From positions 558,001-622,000 of the forward strand of contig CAVYML010000001.1 in NCBI GenBank assembly GCA_963769605.1: 64,000 nucleotides of DNA. Reading direction: 5' to 3'. Shown here in pieces: positions 25,820-34,548 of this stretch (position 1 is its first letter; the number at the start of each line of letters is the position of its first letter). This DNA comes from Fen-1254 sp963769605 (lineage in GTDB: Bacteria; Bacteroidota; Ignavibacteria; UBA10030). Both the position numbers and the translations under genes were made by a program. The notes beneath the pieces were generated by a model. The model saw nothing but the letters and a program-made list of their open reading frames with translations. It made no database searches and was not told the DNA's origin.

Positions 25820-26218
25820 TGATTTTATTTTCAGGCTTTGTACTTAACTAAAATATAAGTTACGCTGCTTTTTGTTTTGTGTCAATTTTTTCCTGTGTTG
25901 TGTATTGTTCAAGTGCGGTTGCTACCCTATTTATCCGCCTAAATCAATTGATTTTGCCAAATATTTGCAATTGCACAGCGTGCCTATGATATATTCGCAC
26001 ATTTTTATTCCTCGACAGGGCATTAGTTTCAACAATCGAAAAGACAGTGAAGGCTTCTCAGTGTATTATCGTAGAGGCACGTATCCGGAAAGATTTTCTT
26101 AATCATCTGCTTTGATAATAGGAAACTTGTCGTGTCTCACTCAAAAGAGACATATTTTTAACAAAAGAAAATGATTATTCACGGAATCCATAGATACAAA
26201 GAGATAGCAGGTGAATGA
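25820..26218. other. Divergent intergenic region, no gene recognised
   Basis: About 400 bases between the minus-strand redoxin gene and the plus-strand patatin gene, expected to hold both promoters. A 76-codon open frame at 25872-26102 has no ribosome binding site and resembles nothing I know. No repeat family member, tRNA or hairpin stands out. Confidence 0.4.
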
Positions 26219-27166
26219 ATGGAGCGAAGTCAAGCGCTTAGCAAAACTCTTCCTTTCACACTAGTGTTAGGCGGAGGAGGAGCGCGGGGGTTAGCGCATG
26301 TCGGAGTATTGAAGGCTCTTGAGAGAATCGAATTCGTGCCGTCATTGATAGTGGGCACGAGTATGGGATCTCTTGTGGGCGGCATGTACTCGCAATTGCG
26401 CAGTGCAGATAGGGTAGAAAAGAAACTCAGGGATTTTCTGGAAGGAGCTTTCTTCAAACGAATCGGGTTGGAACAGTTTTCTGAAACCGATCCCAAAAGT
26501 TCCCGTTCTGTTCAGGATCGGTTTGCCTCACACTTGCGCCAAAGATATTATTTTTCGAAGTCCGCGTTAGGTACCGGAAAATTTGCACAAATGAAGCTGA
26601 TTCAATCGCTGCGCATTCTTTTGGAAGAAGCAGATATCAAAGACTTGTTTCTTCGGTTTGCCGCCGTGACAAGTGATCTATCGAGCGGCGGAGAATATGT
26701 GTTTACATCAGGTTCAATCATCCAGGCTGTTGCAGCCAGTTCCGCTATTCCGGGTATTGTCGCTCCTCTCGAAATAGGCAGCTATCTCTTTGTCGATGGA
26801 AAAGCAACAAGTACGATTCCCGTACCGGCTGCACGAAGGTTGTCGAAAAATCCGATCATTGCCGTTGATGTACGCCAGTCTCTCGGCAGTTTTGAAAACC
26901 ATCATCATGGGTTTGAAATTGTTATCCGTGCCGGCAATATCACAAGCGACAAGCTTAACAACATCCATTTGCAACATGCGGATATTGTCCTCAAGCCGGA
27001 TGTGAGAGATATCCATTGGAATGAATTCCATCGTATCGATTATTGTGTCCATGCCGGGGAACGAATAATAGAAGAGAATATCCAACAATTAACGAATAGG
27101 TTTAGAGCGAGCAGGCTCAGAACTATCTTTCATACAATTTTGCCAAAATTCTCAATGAAAAGTTAA
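26219..27166 (+). CDS. Patatin-like phospholipase
   Basis: 315 residues, cytoplasmic or loosely membrane-associated (no signal peptide). The oxyanion-hole motif GGGGARGLAHVGVLKAL lies near residue 17, the nucleophile elbow GTSMG holds Ser48, and the second dyad residue is Asp193 in VDGKAT. The usual motif there is DGG or DGA; Lys in the third position is less common but the Asp is kept. Family members hydrolyse phospholipids or neutral acyl esters (RssA/YlbK-like branch). A GTG-free ATG start at 26219 follows a weak GCAGGTGA. It stands alone, with a 103-bp element starting 75 bases after the stop. Confidence 0.88.
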   Translation: MERSQALSKTLPFTLVLGGGGARGLAHVGVLKALERIEFVPSLIVGTSMGSLVGGMYSQLRSADRVEKKLRDFLEGAFFKRIGLEQFSETDPKSSRSVQDRFASHLRQRYYFSKSALGTGKFAQMKLIQSLRILLEEADIKDLFLRFAAVTSDLSSGGEYVFTSGSIIQAVAASSAIPGIVAPLEIGSYLFVDGKATSTIPVPAARRLSKNPIIAVDVRQSLGSFENHHHGFEIVIRAGNITSDKLNNIHLQHADIVLKPDVRDIHWNEFHRIDYCVHAGERIIEENIQQLTNRFRASRLRTIFHTILPKFSMKS

Positions 27167-27240
27167 GGGACATTCAGAAACGTAATGCAACAATTGCATA
27201 AGTTATTCAGGCAATAGCAAAATTCTCCCCCGATTCAGCT

Positions 27241-27343
27241 TAGAGACGTGGACGAAAAGTTGGTTCCGCGGGAATTCGTGTTTTATTCTAAGACGGATTC
27301 GCGACATTTATTTGCAATTCATGAGTTCTCGTCCACGTCTCTA
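27241..27343 (+). repeat. 103-bp inverted-repeat element, copy A
   Basis: The first 15 bases (TAGAGACGTGGACGA) and the last 15 (TCGTCCACGTCTCTA) are a perfect inverted repeat, and an inner pair (GAATTCGT region and ACGGATTC) forms a second arm. Copies of exactly the same length occur at 34361-34463 (reverse orientation) and 51847-51949. The ends can be read as TA-GAGACG...CGTCTC-TA, which would fit a TA target duplication of Tc1/IS630-type MITEs. No transposase of that type is in the window. Confidence 0.85.
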
Positions 27344-27351
27344 GATGCAAT

Positions 27352-27384
27352 AAAAAAAGCTCTGAGCTACCGGCACAGAGCTTG
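27352..27384 (-). terminator. Rho-independent terminator, minus strand
   Basis: On the minus strand AAGCTCTG and CAGAGCTT form an 8-bp stem with an 11-base loop, followed directly by a run of T (plus-strand A run 27352-27358). It faces the small membrane protein gene at 27576-27734, about 190 bases upstream on that strand, and probably ends its transcript. Confidence 0.7.
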
Positions 27385-27575
27385 TGTAAATCTTTCAAGC
27401 TGGAAAAACCGTAAATAATTATTCCTAGGTCAAAGCCTCATTAAAAGCCCTCGGTTCCACAATGAATCGATTGACCTCATTCTCTTAATGAATTGTTTTG
27501 AAATGCTTTTACTTCACCTCTTTGCCCGTTTTTTATCGGATACAGAAAGCGATTGGCTAAGTGATACCAATATTT

Positions 27576-27734
27576 TTAACCGGCTTTTTCCAGTTTCTTT
27601 TCAAGAACTTCAACTTTTTCGGCAATTTTTTTTACGTGCTGATACATACCGCCAAAGAGGTAGAGGACGTAGAGAAACAAAACAAAGGAGACAGCTTCGC
27701 CGACAACCAATAAGATAATATGAGTGTGAGTCAT
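27576..27734 (-). CDS. 52-residue single-pass membrane protein
   Basis: Minus-strand frame starting at ATG 27734 with an AGGAGG ribosome binding site 6 bases upstream and ending with TAA at 27576. The product begins MTHTHIILLVVGEAVSFVL, continues as a hydrophobic segment to about residue 28 (FLYVLYLFGG), then has an amphipathic charged helix rich in Lys and Glu with heptad-like hydrophobic spacing (IAEKVEVLEKKLEKAG). One membrane helix plus a cytoplasmic coiled-coil tail is the likely topology. It resembles small respiratory or CcmD-like proteins in shape but I cannot name it. A terminator on the same strand at 27352-27384 supports a real transcript. Confidence 0.7.
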   Translation of the reverse strand: MTHTHIILLVVGEAVSFVLFLYVLYLFGGMYQHVKKIAEKVEVLEKKLEKAG

Positions 27735-28035
27735 TACTTCCTCCTATAGTATAGAATGTAAATAAATGAAAGCGATAAATTAATCTGTCGCACATCTCAA
27801 TTTTATTTTCCGAGATATGCATTCATTCATGCATTGCACTCTTGCATAAAAAGAATATGCAGTTTCTTCAAATTAAAATCAAGAGTTTTTTGCTCTCTGA
27901 AACAGATAGAACTTTTTTCTCTCTCAAAATAGTCTATAAAACTCTTATTTTGCCCAATAAAATCAAGTCAATTCTCCATTTGAGATAAGAATAGCTATTA
28001 TAATAACCCGGTATATTTAAAATAATCGGTTTTAA

Positions 28036-28172
28036 ATACCCCTTCTGTAGTTCCCCAAACCTCCTACGTTGCTCTCAGGTTGATCGCGGAAAACAGATTC
28101 TGCGGGGAATCACCTGCCCACTTGGATATGAGTTGTATAGAGAATAAGGGGGGCATCGAGATGCTTTTATAA
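28036..28172 (+). ncRNA. Candidate structured RNA (6S-like shape), unconfirmed
   Basis: Nested complementary segments: CCCCTT (28039-28044) with AAGGGG (28146-28151); TTCCCC (28051-28056) with GGGGAA (28104-28109); AACCT (28058-28062) with AGGTT (28077-28081). The result is a rod with an outer stem, an asymmetric open middle and an inner stem, the general plan of 6S RNA. A short GCATCGAGATGC hairpin followed by TTTT ends it. The segment is GC-richer than its flanks and carries no coding frame. The family assignment is a guess from shape only. Confidence 0.35.
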
Positions 28173-28185
28173 AAGGAATCTGCAT

Positions 28186-28214
28186 TTGACCTATTCTTTC
28201 CTTTCTATTAGATT
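28186..28214 (+). promoter_or_regulatory. Probable sigma-70-type promoter of the AmmeMemoRadiSam cluster
   Basis: TTGACC (28186-28191), 17-base spacer, TAGATT (28209-28214), 26 bases before the ATG at 28241. The spacing is ideal and the -35 box matches five of six consensus bases; the -10 is weaker. Confidence 0.45.
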
Positions 28215-28240
28215 ACAATCGACATTGAAAGGGAAAAGCC

Positions 28241-29752
28241 ATGAAACTCAGGCTCTCGTTACTCATGCTCTCCGTTGTTATGCTTCTTGCACCCGCTCCT
28301 GCCGTATCACAGAATATTCAAACCGACAGAAAACCAGCTGTTGCGGGTCAATTTTATCCGGACAATCCAGATGCTTTGCGTGAATTGTTAAGTTCCATGT
28401 TTTCAAAAGCGTTACAAAACAAAGGACTAAAAAATGTTGCAGCGATTATTGCTCCGCACGCCGGTTATGTATACTCGGGAGTTGTTGCGGCTTCGGCTTA
28501 CAACCAGATCGATTTTTCTAAAGAATACGAGAATATTTTCATACTCGGCCCTAGCCATTACATCGGCTTTGAGGGCGCAGCCGTGTACAATCGAGGCAAT
28601 TTCATCACACCGCTGGGAACGGTGCATGTCAACATAAAACTTGCAAATGATTTAATCAAAAAATACAACTTCTTTTCCGGCAGAACCGATGCTCACCAGG
28701 TTGAACATAGTATCGAAGTGCAAATTCCTTTCTTGCAATATAAACTTAAAAAAATCACGAATATCGTCCCGATTGTTTTCGGAGCAAACCCGCCGGATTT
28801 ATGTAAGAAGATAGCAGACGCGTTGCGGCCCTTTTTCAATACAAAAAATCTTTTTATCATCAGCACGGATTTTTCTCATTATCCTTCTTATACGGATGCA
28901 AAAAATGTCGACATGGCATCCGTCGATGCGGTACTTTCAAACTCATCCCAAAATCTGGTACGGACAATCGAAAATAATGCTGCAAAAAATATCCCGGCCC
29001 TCGTCACAAGTATGTGCGGAGAATTTTGTGTTTTGACTCTTATGTACATAACAGAAAATAATCCGGATATTCAATTCACACATATTCAATACCTGAATTC
29101 CGGCGACGTCAGCATTGGAACAAAAAACAGGGTGGTCGGTTATAATGCCATAGCTGTCACAATGAAAGAGAAAAGCCAAGGCTTAAACTTTGAACTCGAT
29201 GAAAAGGATAAGCACAGTCTGATTGAAATTGCCCGGACAACAATGGAAGAATATGTTCGGAACCGTAAAATTGCGACTGCCGATGAAGCTCAACTTTCCG
29301 CCGCTGTAAAAACTAACTGCGGTGCGTTTGTAACACTGAAAGAGAATGGAGAATTGAGGGGATGCATCGGCAGGTTTGATGCAACGGAGCCTCTTTATAA
29401 AGTCGTGCAGGAAATGGCGGTTGCCGCATCGGCACAGGACGAGCGTTTCCAACCCGTTGCCCCGGAAGAACTTGGAAAGATAGAAATTGAAATTTCCGTT
29501 TTAACCCCGATGCGTAAAATCAAATCCATCGATGAAATCGTGATGGGCAAGAACGGGATTTATATCCGCAAAGGATGGAATTCTGGTACGTTTCTCCCTC
29601 AAGTTGCGACTGAAACGGGATGGTCGAAAGAAGAATTTCTCGGACATTGTGCCCGGGACAAAGCCGGCATCGGCTGGGATGGGTGGCGCAATGCTGAACT
29701 TTTTATCTATGAATCTTTAGTTTTCAGTGAAAATGTGCTGGAGAAGAAATGA
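28241..29752 (+). CDS. Exported MEMO1-AMMECR1 fusion (AmmeMemoRadiSam proteins B and A in one chain)
   Basis: 503 residues. An N-terminal signal peptide (LSLLMLSVVMLLAPAPAVSQ) is followed by a MEMO1-family domain (about 30-300): KPAVAGQFYP, APHAGYVYSG, GPSHY, the EHSIEVQIPFLQ segment and STDFSHYP, which carry the family's conserved His/Asp metal-type residues. An AMMECR1 domain (about 325-500) follows with the signature LRGCIGR (Cys375) and NSGTFLPQVATE. In most genomes these are separate cytosolic proteins that co-occur with a radical SAM enzyme (the AmmeMemoRadiSam system, of unknown substrate). Here they are fused and apparently exported. The next gene starts 3 bases after the stop. Confidence 0.92.
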   Translation: MKLRLSLLMLSVVMLLAPAPAVSQNIQTDRKPAVAGQFYPDNPDALRELLSSMFSKALQNKGLKNVAAIIAPHAGYVYSGVVAASAYNQIDFSKEYENIFILGPSHYIGFEGAAVYNRGNFITPLGTVHVNIKLANDLIKKYNFFSGRTDAHQVEHSIEVQIPFLQYKLKKITNIVPIVFGANPPDLCKKIADALRPFFNTKNLFIISTDFSHYPSYTDAKNVDMASVDAVLSNSSQNLVRTIENNAAKNIPALVTSMCGEFCVLTLMYITENNPDIQFTHIQYLNSGDVSIGTKNRVVGYNAIAVTMKEKSQGLNFELDEKDKHSLIEIARTTMEEYVRNRKIATADEAQLSAAVKTNCGAFVTLKENGELRGCIGRFDATEPLYKVVQEMAVAASAQDERFQPVAPEELGKIEIEISVLTPMRKIKSIDEIVMGKNGIYIRKGWNSGTFLPQVATETGWSKEEFLGHCARDKAGIGWDGWRNAELFIYESLVFSENVLEKK

Positions 29753-29755
29753 ACA

Positions 29756-31939
29756 ATGTCGAAAGATTCCAGTCATAATTCGCCCGGCGGGTCGTTTTCA
29801 TTAGGCTGGGAAATTCAGCTTTCAGCTCTATGTCTCGGTATCACTTCAATTATTGTTCAGGTTATCCTCTTGCGGGAATTCCTGTCGATTTTCTACGGAA
29901 ACGAGCTCGTTATAGGCATCATTCTGACAGAATGGATGATTCTTACGGGCATAGGCGCATTTGGCGGAAAATTGTTTGGAAAACTTAAACAAAAAAATGC
30001 AACAATCCTTATCTTTCAAATATTCTTAGGGTTTCTTCCTTTTCTCACAGTTTTTTGTTTGCGCTGGCTAAGAAATATTGTGTTCATTCCCGGTGAGATG
30101 ATCGATATCAGCCGAATTGCCTATGCTTCGTTCGTCCTCTTATTGCCATTCTGCATTCTTGGCGGCGCCTTTTTTACTATACTTGTGCATAAAAGTTCCT
30201 TACGAAATGAATCGAACACGATTTCCAGAATCTATTCCTTGGAAGCGCTGGGAAGCGTAATCGGCGGATCGGCATTCACTTTTATCATGATCTATTATTT
30301 TTCAACCTTTCAATGTTTGAAGTATCTTCTTCTCTTCAACCTGGGCGTTGCTTTTTTCATCTCGATCAGATATCATTATGCGGTATTGGAATATTCTATT
30401 CCTGTATTCTTCTTTCTTGCAGCATTCTTCTTTTCCCAATTTGATCTCGACGCGTTGACTAAAAATATGCTGTTTAACGGACAAACAATTCTTTCGTACA
30501 ATGATACTCCTTACGGACAAATGACCGTTACAGGGCAGGAAAGGCAGAAAAACTTTTTTGAAAATAATGTCCTCTTGTTTTCAACCGACGATGTCGTCTC
30601 AAATGAAGAAGCAGTCCATTATGCAATGATTCAGCACCCCCGGCCCAAATGTATTTTAATTGTATCGGGCAATATTGCCGGAGTCACACATGAAGTACTT
30701 AAGTATAATCCGATGCGCATCGATTACATCGACATCAATCCATGGCTTATTGAAACAGAAAAAAAATTCACATCGATACCAAATGATTTGCGCATACATA
30801 TTATGAGCGGAGATCCGCGTCGATATATTAAAAGAACAGACAGACGGTACGATGTTGCGCTTTTAAACGTTTCAGATCCCGTTAACATTGCGTTGAACCG
30901 CTACTCTACATTAGAGTTTTTTCAAGAACTCAAATCGAAACTCAACTCCGGTGCGGTAGTTTCGATCGGTTTTTTGGAAAATGTTGAATATTACGGAGAA
31001 AAAGCACGCATGCTTAATTCCATACTGCGCAATACGATTGCACGATGTTTTACGAACGTCCTAATTATTCCGGGCACGACTAAAAATTATTTTTTGGCAT
31101 CCGACAGTTCATTAGATATTCACATAGCTGCTAAAATGCAGCAGAGCAACATTGCCGCAGATTTTGTGAACCAATACTATATCGATGACGGCATGCTGTC
31201 GGAACGCAGTCAAACGATGAAAAATGGATTGTTTCAATCAGCATCTCTCAACGAAGACTTCCGGCCTGTTGCCTATTACCGGCACGTTGAATATTGGCTG
31301 AGTTATTTTAAAACCAACTATTGGATTATTCCGGCTCTTTTCATAATAATTCTGATGCCCCTCATGAAGGAAATAAACACAATCAATTTCTGCATGCTCA
31401 CGGGAGGATTTGCAGCTTCATCGTCAGAGGTAATATTGCTGCTCGCTTTTCAGGTCATCTATGGATATGTTTATCTGGCAAGCGGGCTTATTATAACAAT
31501 GTTTATGGCGGGACTTGCCGCGGGATCAATGTACCGGGAAAAAATATTTCCCGCTCATTCGATAACCGCTTACATCACGGTTCAATGGATAGCCGGAATA
31601 TTTCTTACAATTTTACCTTTTATCTTAACGACCTTGAGAGATATTGATGTAACACAAATTGTCGTACAGGTGATCTTTGTGTCCCTCACACTTGTTATTT
31701 CAGTTCTCATTGGCGCTCAGTTTTCGATTGCTTCATCTCTACAGGCACCAAGCAAGCTATTTATCACATCCTCAATCTATAGTTTTGATTTAATTGGATC
31801 TGCGGCAGGTGCTTTTATTGTAAGTGTCTTTTTAGTTCCGCTGACAGGCATAGCAAACGCCTGCTTTTTAACTGCCGGCGTTTGTTTCGTAGGTTGTCTT
31901 GTATCTTTCTGGAAAAGGCAAGCATACCGGGTTTCATAA
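29756..31939 (+). CDS. Membrane spermidine-synthase-like protein (fused MFS-like and SAM-dependent transferase fold)
   Basis: 727 residues. About six membrane segments (residues 15-220) come first, then a soluble Rossmann domain of spermine/spermidine synthase type (about 235-500; CILIVSGNIAGVTHEVLKYN, YIDINPWLIE, SGDPRRYIKR and DVALLNVSDPVN), then about eight more membrane segments (505-720). The glycine-rich loop reads GNIAG rather than the usual GGGDG, so SAM binding may be altered. Proteins of this layout are frequent neighbours of AmmeMemoRadiSam genes. It starts 3 bases after the fusion gene and 14 bases before the radical SAM gene, so one operon is likely. Polyamine synthesis is not implied; the substrate is unknown. 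Confidence 0.85.
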   Translation: MSKDSSHNSPGGSFSLGWEIQLSALCLGITSIIVQVILLREFLSIFYGNELVIGIILTEWMILTGIGAFGGKLFGKLKQKNATILIFQIFLGFLPFLTVFCLRWLRNIVFIPGEMIDISRIAYASFVLLLPFCILGGAFFTILVHKSSLRNESNTISRIYSLEALGSVIGGSAFTFIMIYYFSTFQCLKYLLLFNLGVAFFISIRYHYAVLEYSIPVFFFLAAFFFSQFDLDALTKNMLFNGQTILSYNDTPYGQMTVTGQERQKNFFENNVLLFSTDDVVSNEEAVHYAMIQHPRPKCILIVSGNIAGVTHEVLKYNPMRIDYIDINPWLIETEKKFTSIPNDLRIHIMSGDPRRYIKRTDRRYDVALLNVSDPVNIALNRYSTLEFFQELKSKLNSGAVVSIGFLENVEYYGEKARMLNSILRNTIARCFTNVLIIPGTTKNYFLASDSSLDIHIAAKMQQSNIAADFVNQYYIDDGMLSERSQTMKNGLFQSASLNEDFRPVAYYRHVEYWLSYFKTNYWIIPALFIIILMPLMKEINTINFCMLTGGFAASSSEVILLLAFQVIYGYVYLASGLIITMFMAGLAAGSMYREKIFPAHSITAYITVQWIAGIFLTILPFILTTLRDIDVTQIVVQVIFVSLTLVISVLIGAQFSIASSLQAPSKLFITSSIYSFDLIGSAAGAFIVSVFLVPLTGIANACFLTAGVCFVGCLVSFWKRQAYRVS

Positions 31940-31953
31940 AAGAGGAGTGAGAT

Positions 31954-33111
31954 ATGAAGAACAAAATTTCAAAAAGAGAATTTATAAAATACTGTTGTTG
32001 GGGAGTTGGAGGTTTTGTGGTCGGTTCGCAATACAATAATCTACTGGCAAACACTACATTCAATAAGCTATTTTCAAATTCTGATCATGAACCGGGTAAG
32101 TACAGCAAAGAAGCATTGTTTTATGTAAAAGCTGCAGATGGAGTACAATGCACGAAATGTCCGCACGAATGTTTGTTGAACAAAAGTGAGGCAGGGATAT
32201 GCCGCAACAGGGTTAATTATAATGACAAGTTATATACCATTGCATACGGAAATCCGTGTGCGGTGCATATTGACCCGGTGGAAAAGAAACCTCTCTTTCA
32301 TTTTCTTCCTTCGACAAAAGCCTTTTCCATCGCAGTCGCTGGATGCAATCTCCGATGTCTGAATTGTCAGAATTGGCAGATTTCGCAATTCAGTCCGAAG
32401 GAAACGGAAAATATCGACTTACCGCCCGAACAGGTTGTGGAGCAGTGCAAGGAAAATAATTGCGAATCGATTGCGTATACCTATTCCGAGCCGAACACAT
32501 TCTACGAGTACGCCTTTGATACGGCATCTATTGCACGGCAGAGGGGGATAAAAAATATCTGGAAATCCGCCGGATATATCAACGAAGAGCCGCTAAGAAA
32601 ATTATGCAAAGTGCTTGATGCTGCAAATATCGATTTAAAGGGATTCGATGAGAGTATCTACAGAAAATTAAACGGTGCATCATTAGCACCGGTCTTGCAA
32701 ACTTTGAAAGTATTTAAAGATGAAGGTGTGTGGCTCGAGATTACGAATCTTGTTGTTCCTACATGGACCGATGATTTTGATATAATCCAAAAGATGTGTA
32801 AGTGGTTGAATAACAATGGGTTATCCGACTGTCCCTTGCATTTCAGCAGGTTCACCCCGCTCTATAAACTCAATCAACTTCCTTTAACTCCTGTTGCAAC
32901 GCTTAAGAAAGCCAGAGACATCGCGTTGAAGTCGGGAATCAAATACGTGTATATTGGGAACGTGCCGGGACTTCAAGCTGAAAATACATATTGTCACTCG
33001 TGCGGCAGACTTATTATTGAGAGAAGAGGTTATACAATCCTTCAAAATAATTTAGTCGAAGGTGTGTGCAAGTACTGCAAAGCAAAAATACCGGGAGTGT
33101 GGAAGGAGTGA
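31954..33111 (+). CDS. amrS: AmmeMemoRadiSam radical SAM enzyme with Tat-like N-terminus
   Basis: 385 residues. The N-terminus (KISKREFIKYC followed by GVGGFVVGSQYNN) resembles a Tat signal with Lys-Arg in place of Arg-Arg. Four Cys follow in a CTKCPHECLL...GICRNR region (about 66-87). The radical SAM cluster is CNLRCLNC (Cys131, Cys135, Cys138), with an aromatic NW after it. The C-terminus holds a second metal-type set, CHSCG and CKYC. This is the third member of the AmmeMemoRadiSam system, related to PflA-like activating enzymes. An AGAGGAGTGAG site precedes the ATG. If the Tat-like signal works, the folded Fe-S enzyme would act outside the cytoplasm with the exported MEMO-AMMECR1 fusion. 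Reaction unknown. Confidence 0.9.
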   Translation: MKNKISKREFIKYCCWGVGGFVVGSQYNNLLANTTFNKLFSNSDHEPGKYSKEALFYVKAADGVQCTKCPHECLLNKSEAGICRNRVNYNDKLYTIAYGNPCAVHIDPVEKKPLFHFLPSTKAFSIAVAGCNLRCLNCQNWQISQFSPKETENIDLPPEQVVEQCKENNCESIAYTYSEPNTFYEYAFDTASIARQRGIKNIWKSAGYINEEPLRKLCKVLDAANIDLKGFDESIYRKLNGASLAPVLQTLKVFKDEGVWLEITNLVVPTWTDDFDIIQKMCKWLNNNGLSDCPLHFSRFTPLYKLNQLPLTPVATLKKARDIALKSGIKYVYIGNVPGLQAENTYCHSCGRLIIERRGYTILQNNLVEGVCKYCKAKIPGVWKE

Positions 33112-33163
33112 TCGGTTTGGGATTTTGATGTGCAGCTCATTGGAATACAGCGGCAGATGAAAT

Positions 33164-34285
33164 ATGAAAATAGTCATAGCTCCGAATAGCTTTAAAGAAT
33201 GCGCATCCTCTTCAATTATTGCCGGGTTGATTGCGCGTGCTCTTCGGAAACGAGGCTTGTCCGACCTGACCGTTTTTCCTGTGTCCGACGGCGGGGATGG
33301 ATTTCTTGATGTATGCACTCTGCGATTCGGACTTGAACTTATCTCGCTGAGTGTTCACAATTGTTTCAACGGCAGAAGAAAAAAAATAAAGGTTGGTTAT
33401 GACAAACGAACACACAGAGTGTATATCGAGACCGCTGCGGTAATTGGTTTGAACGATGTTCCATCGGGAGATCGAAAGCCGGCAAAAATGAATTCAGCTG
33501 CACTCGGAGAATTGCTGCACCTTGTTATGCGCCGGCACACAGCCGGATCTCTGCCTGTAGAAAAAATAATCATTGGAATCGGGGGAACTGCAACAAATGA
33601 TCTCGGCCTTGGATTATGTTCCATCTTTTGTTTGAAAATTTTCGACAATAGTGGGAATATTCTGCCAGTTTATCCGGAAAACTATATCAAAGCGGGATCT
33701 ATTACCTTACCGAAAAAATATCCTGTGGAGATTGATGTAATTCTCGATGTGTCAGTTCCGTTAACGGGAGCCGACGGTCCTGCAAAGCTATTTTCCCGGC
33801 AAAAAGGAGCAAGCAAAAAAGAAGTGGCGCTCCTTGAAAAAGGGACTGAAAACATTCTTCGTATTCTCAAGCAGAATTATTCTCTCGATTACACGAAAAA
33901 AAACATCGGTGCCGGCGGCGGTCTGGGACTTGGAATCTCACTTCTGTCCAAAATGAATGTTATACGATCAGTGGACTTCCTGAATAAAACCATGAAATTA
34001 TCATCTGTGATCGGCGCAGGCGATATCATCATAACCGGGGAAGGGACATACGATCGCCAAAGTAATATAGACAAAGCGACGGGCGTCGTTATCAAAGAGG
34101 CAAGACGACAGAAGAAGAAAATTTTTCTCATTGCCGGACGTATTGAGAGAAAAGGTAAGCTTCCGAAAAATGTCGTTCCAATTCAGTTTAACAGGTTTTT
34201 CTCCAGTACTATAGAATCAATTCATAATTATCGCACGGGAATAGACCTTGCAGTCGATGAGATGGTGAGTAAGGTTGGACAGTGA
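33164..34285 (+). CDS. Glycerate kinase (GlxK/GarK family)
   Basis: 373 residues, the usual length. The N-terminus APNSFKECASSSIIAGLIARAL and VSDGGDGFLD, the middle IGGTATNDLGLG and the C-terminal GEGTYDRQS are all family signatures (usual form GEGxxDxQT). It phosphorylates D-glycerate to 2- or 3-phosphoglycerate in the cytoplasm, feeding serine or glyoxylate-derived carbon into glycolysis. It follows the radical SAM gene after 52 bases and may be read through from that operon, though its function is unrelated as far as known. Ribosome binding site weak. A 103-bp element lies 75 bases downstream. Confidence 0.92.
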   Translation: MKIVIAPNSFKECASSSIIAGLIARALRKRGLSDLTVFPVSDGGDGFLDVCTLRFGLELISLSVHNCFNGRRKKIKVGYDKRTHRVYIETAAVIGLNDVPSGDRKPAKMNSAALGELLHLVMRRHTAGSLPVEKIIIGIGGTATNDLGLGLCSIFCLKIFDNSGNILPVYPENYIKAGSITLPKKYPVEIDVILDVSVPLTGADGPAKLFSRQKGASKKEVALLEKGTENILRILKQNYSLDYTKKNIGAGGGLGLGISLLSKMNVIRSVDFLNKTMKLSSVIGAGDIIITGEGTYDRQSNIDKATGVVIKEARRQKKKIFLIAGRIERKGKLPKNVVPIQFNRFFSSTIESIHNYRTGIDLAVDEMVSKVGQ

Positions 34286-34360
34286 TTCGAGCCGGGAAAA
34301 GACAGCTTCTTCTGATTTATTAAAAAATTATTTGTATAATGCATAAGGATATCTGCGTAC

Positions 34361-34463
34361 TAGAGACGTAGACGAGAACTCATGAGTTGCAAATAGATGT
34401 CGCGAATCCGTCTTAGAATGAGAAACGGATTCCCAGGGAACCGACTTTTCGTCCACGTCTCTA
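34361..34463 (-). repeat. 103-bp inverted-repeat element, copy B (reverse orientation)
   Basis: Reverse complement of copy A with about 12 differences in 103 bases and identical length. Ends TAGAGACGTAGACGA and TCGTCCACGTCTCTA pair with one G-T wobble. The inner arms GAATCCGT and ACGGATTC are perfect. It lies between the glycerate kinase and amidohydrolase genes, both on the plus strand. Confidence 0.85.
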
Positions 34464-34548
34464 GCTTTAAGGCTTTTGTGGAGCAGAATACATACGTGTG
34501 TACTCCATGCGGAATGACAAACGCTGATAAGATAAGAATTAAGAATTA

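Larger units (their letters stand above)
27735..28240. other. Intergenic region with possible RNA and promoter
   Basis: The first 250 bases (27735-28000) are AT-rich with no recognised gene and should hold the promoter of the minus-strand small membrane protein. From 28036 the base composition becomes GC-richer and several complementary segments appear (see the candidate RNA). A sigma-70-like promoter lies at 28186-28214 just before the AmmeMemo gene. Confidence 0.4.

Noticed and set aside
27241..27343. Reading the 103-bp element as a simple Rho-independent terminator
   Set aside because: It is far longer than a terminator, lacks a T run, occurs upstream as well as downstream of genes, and copies share sequence, not just structure.
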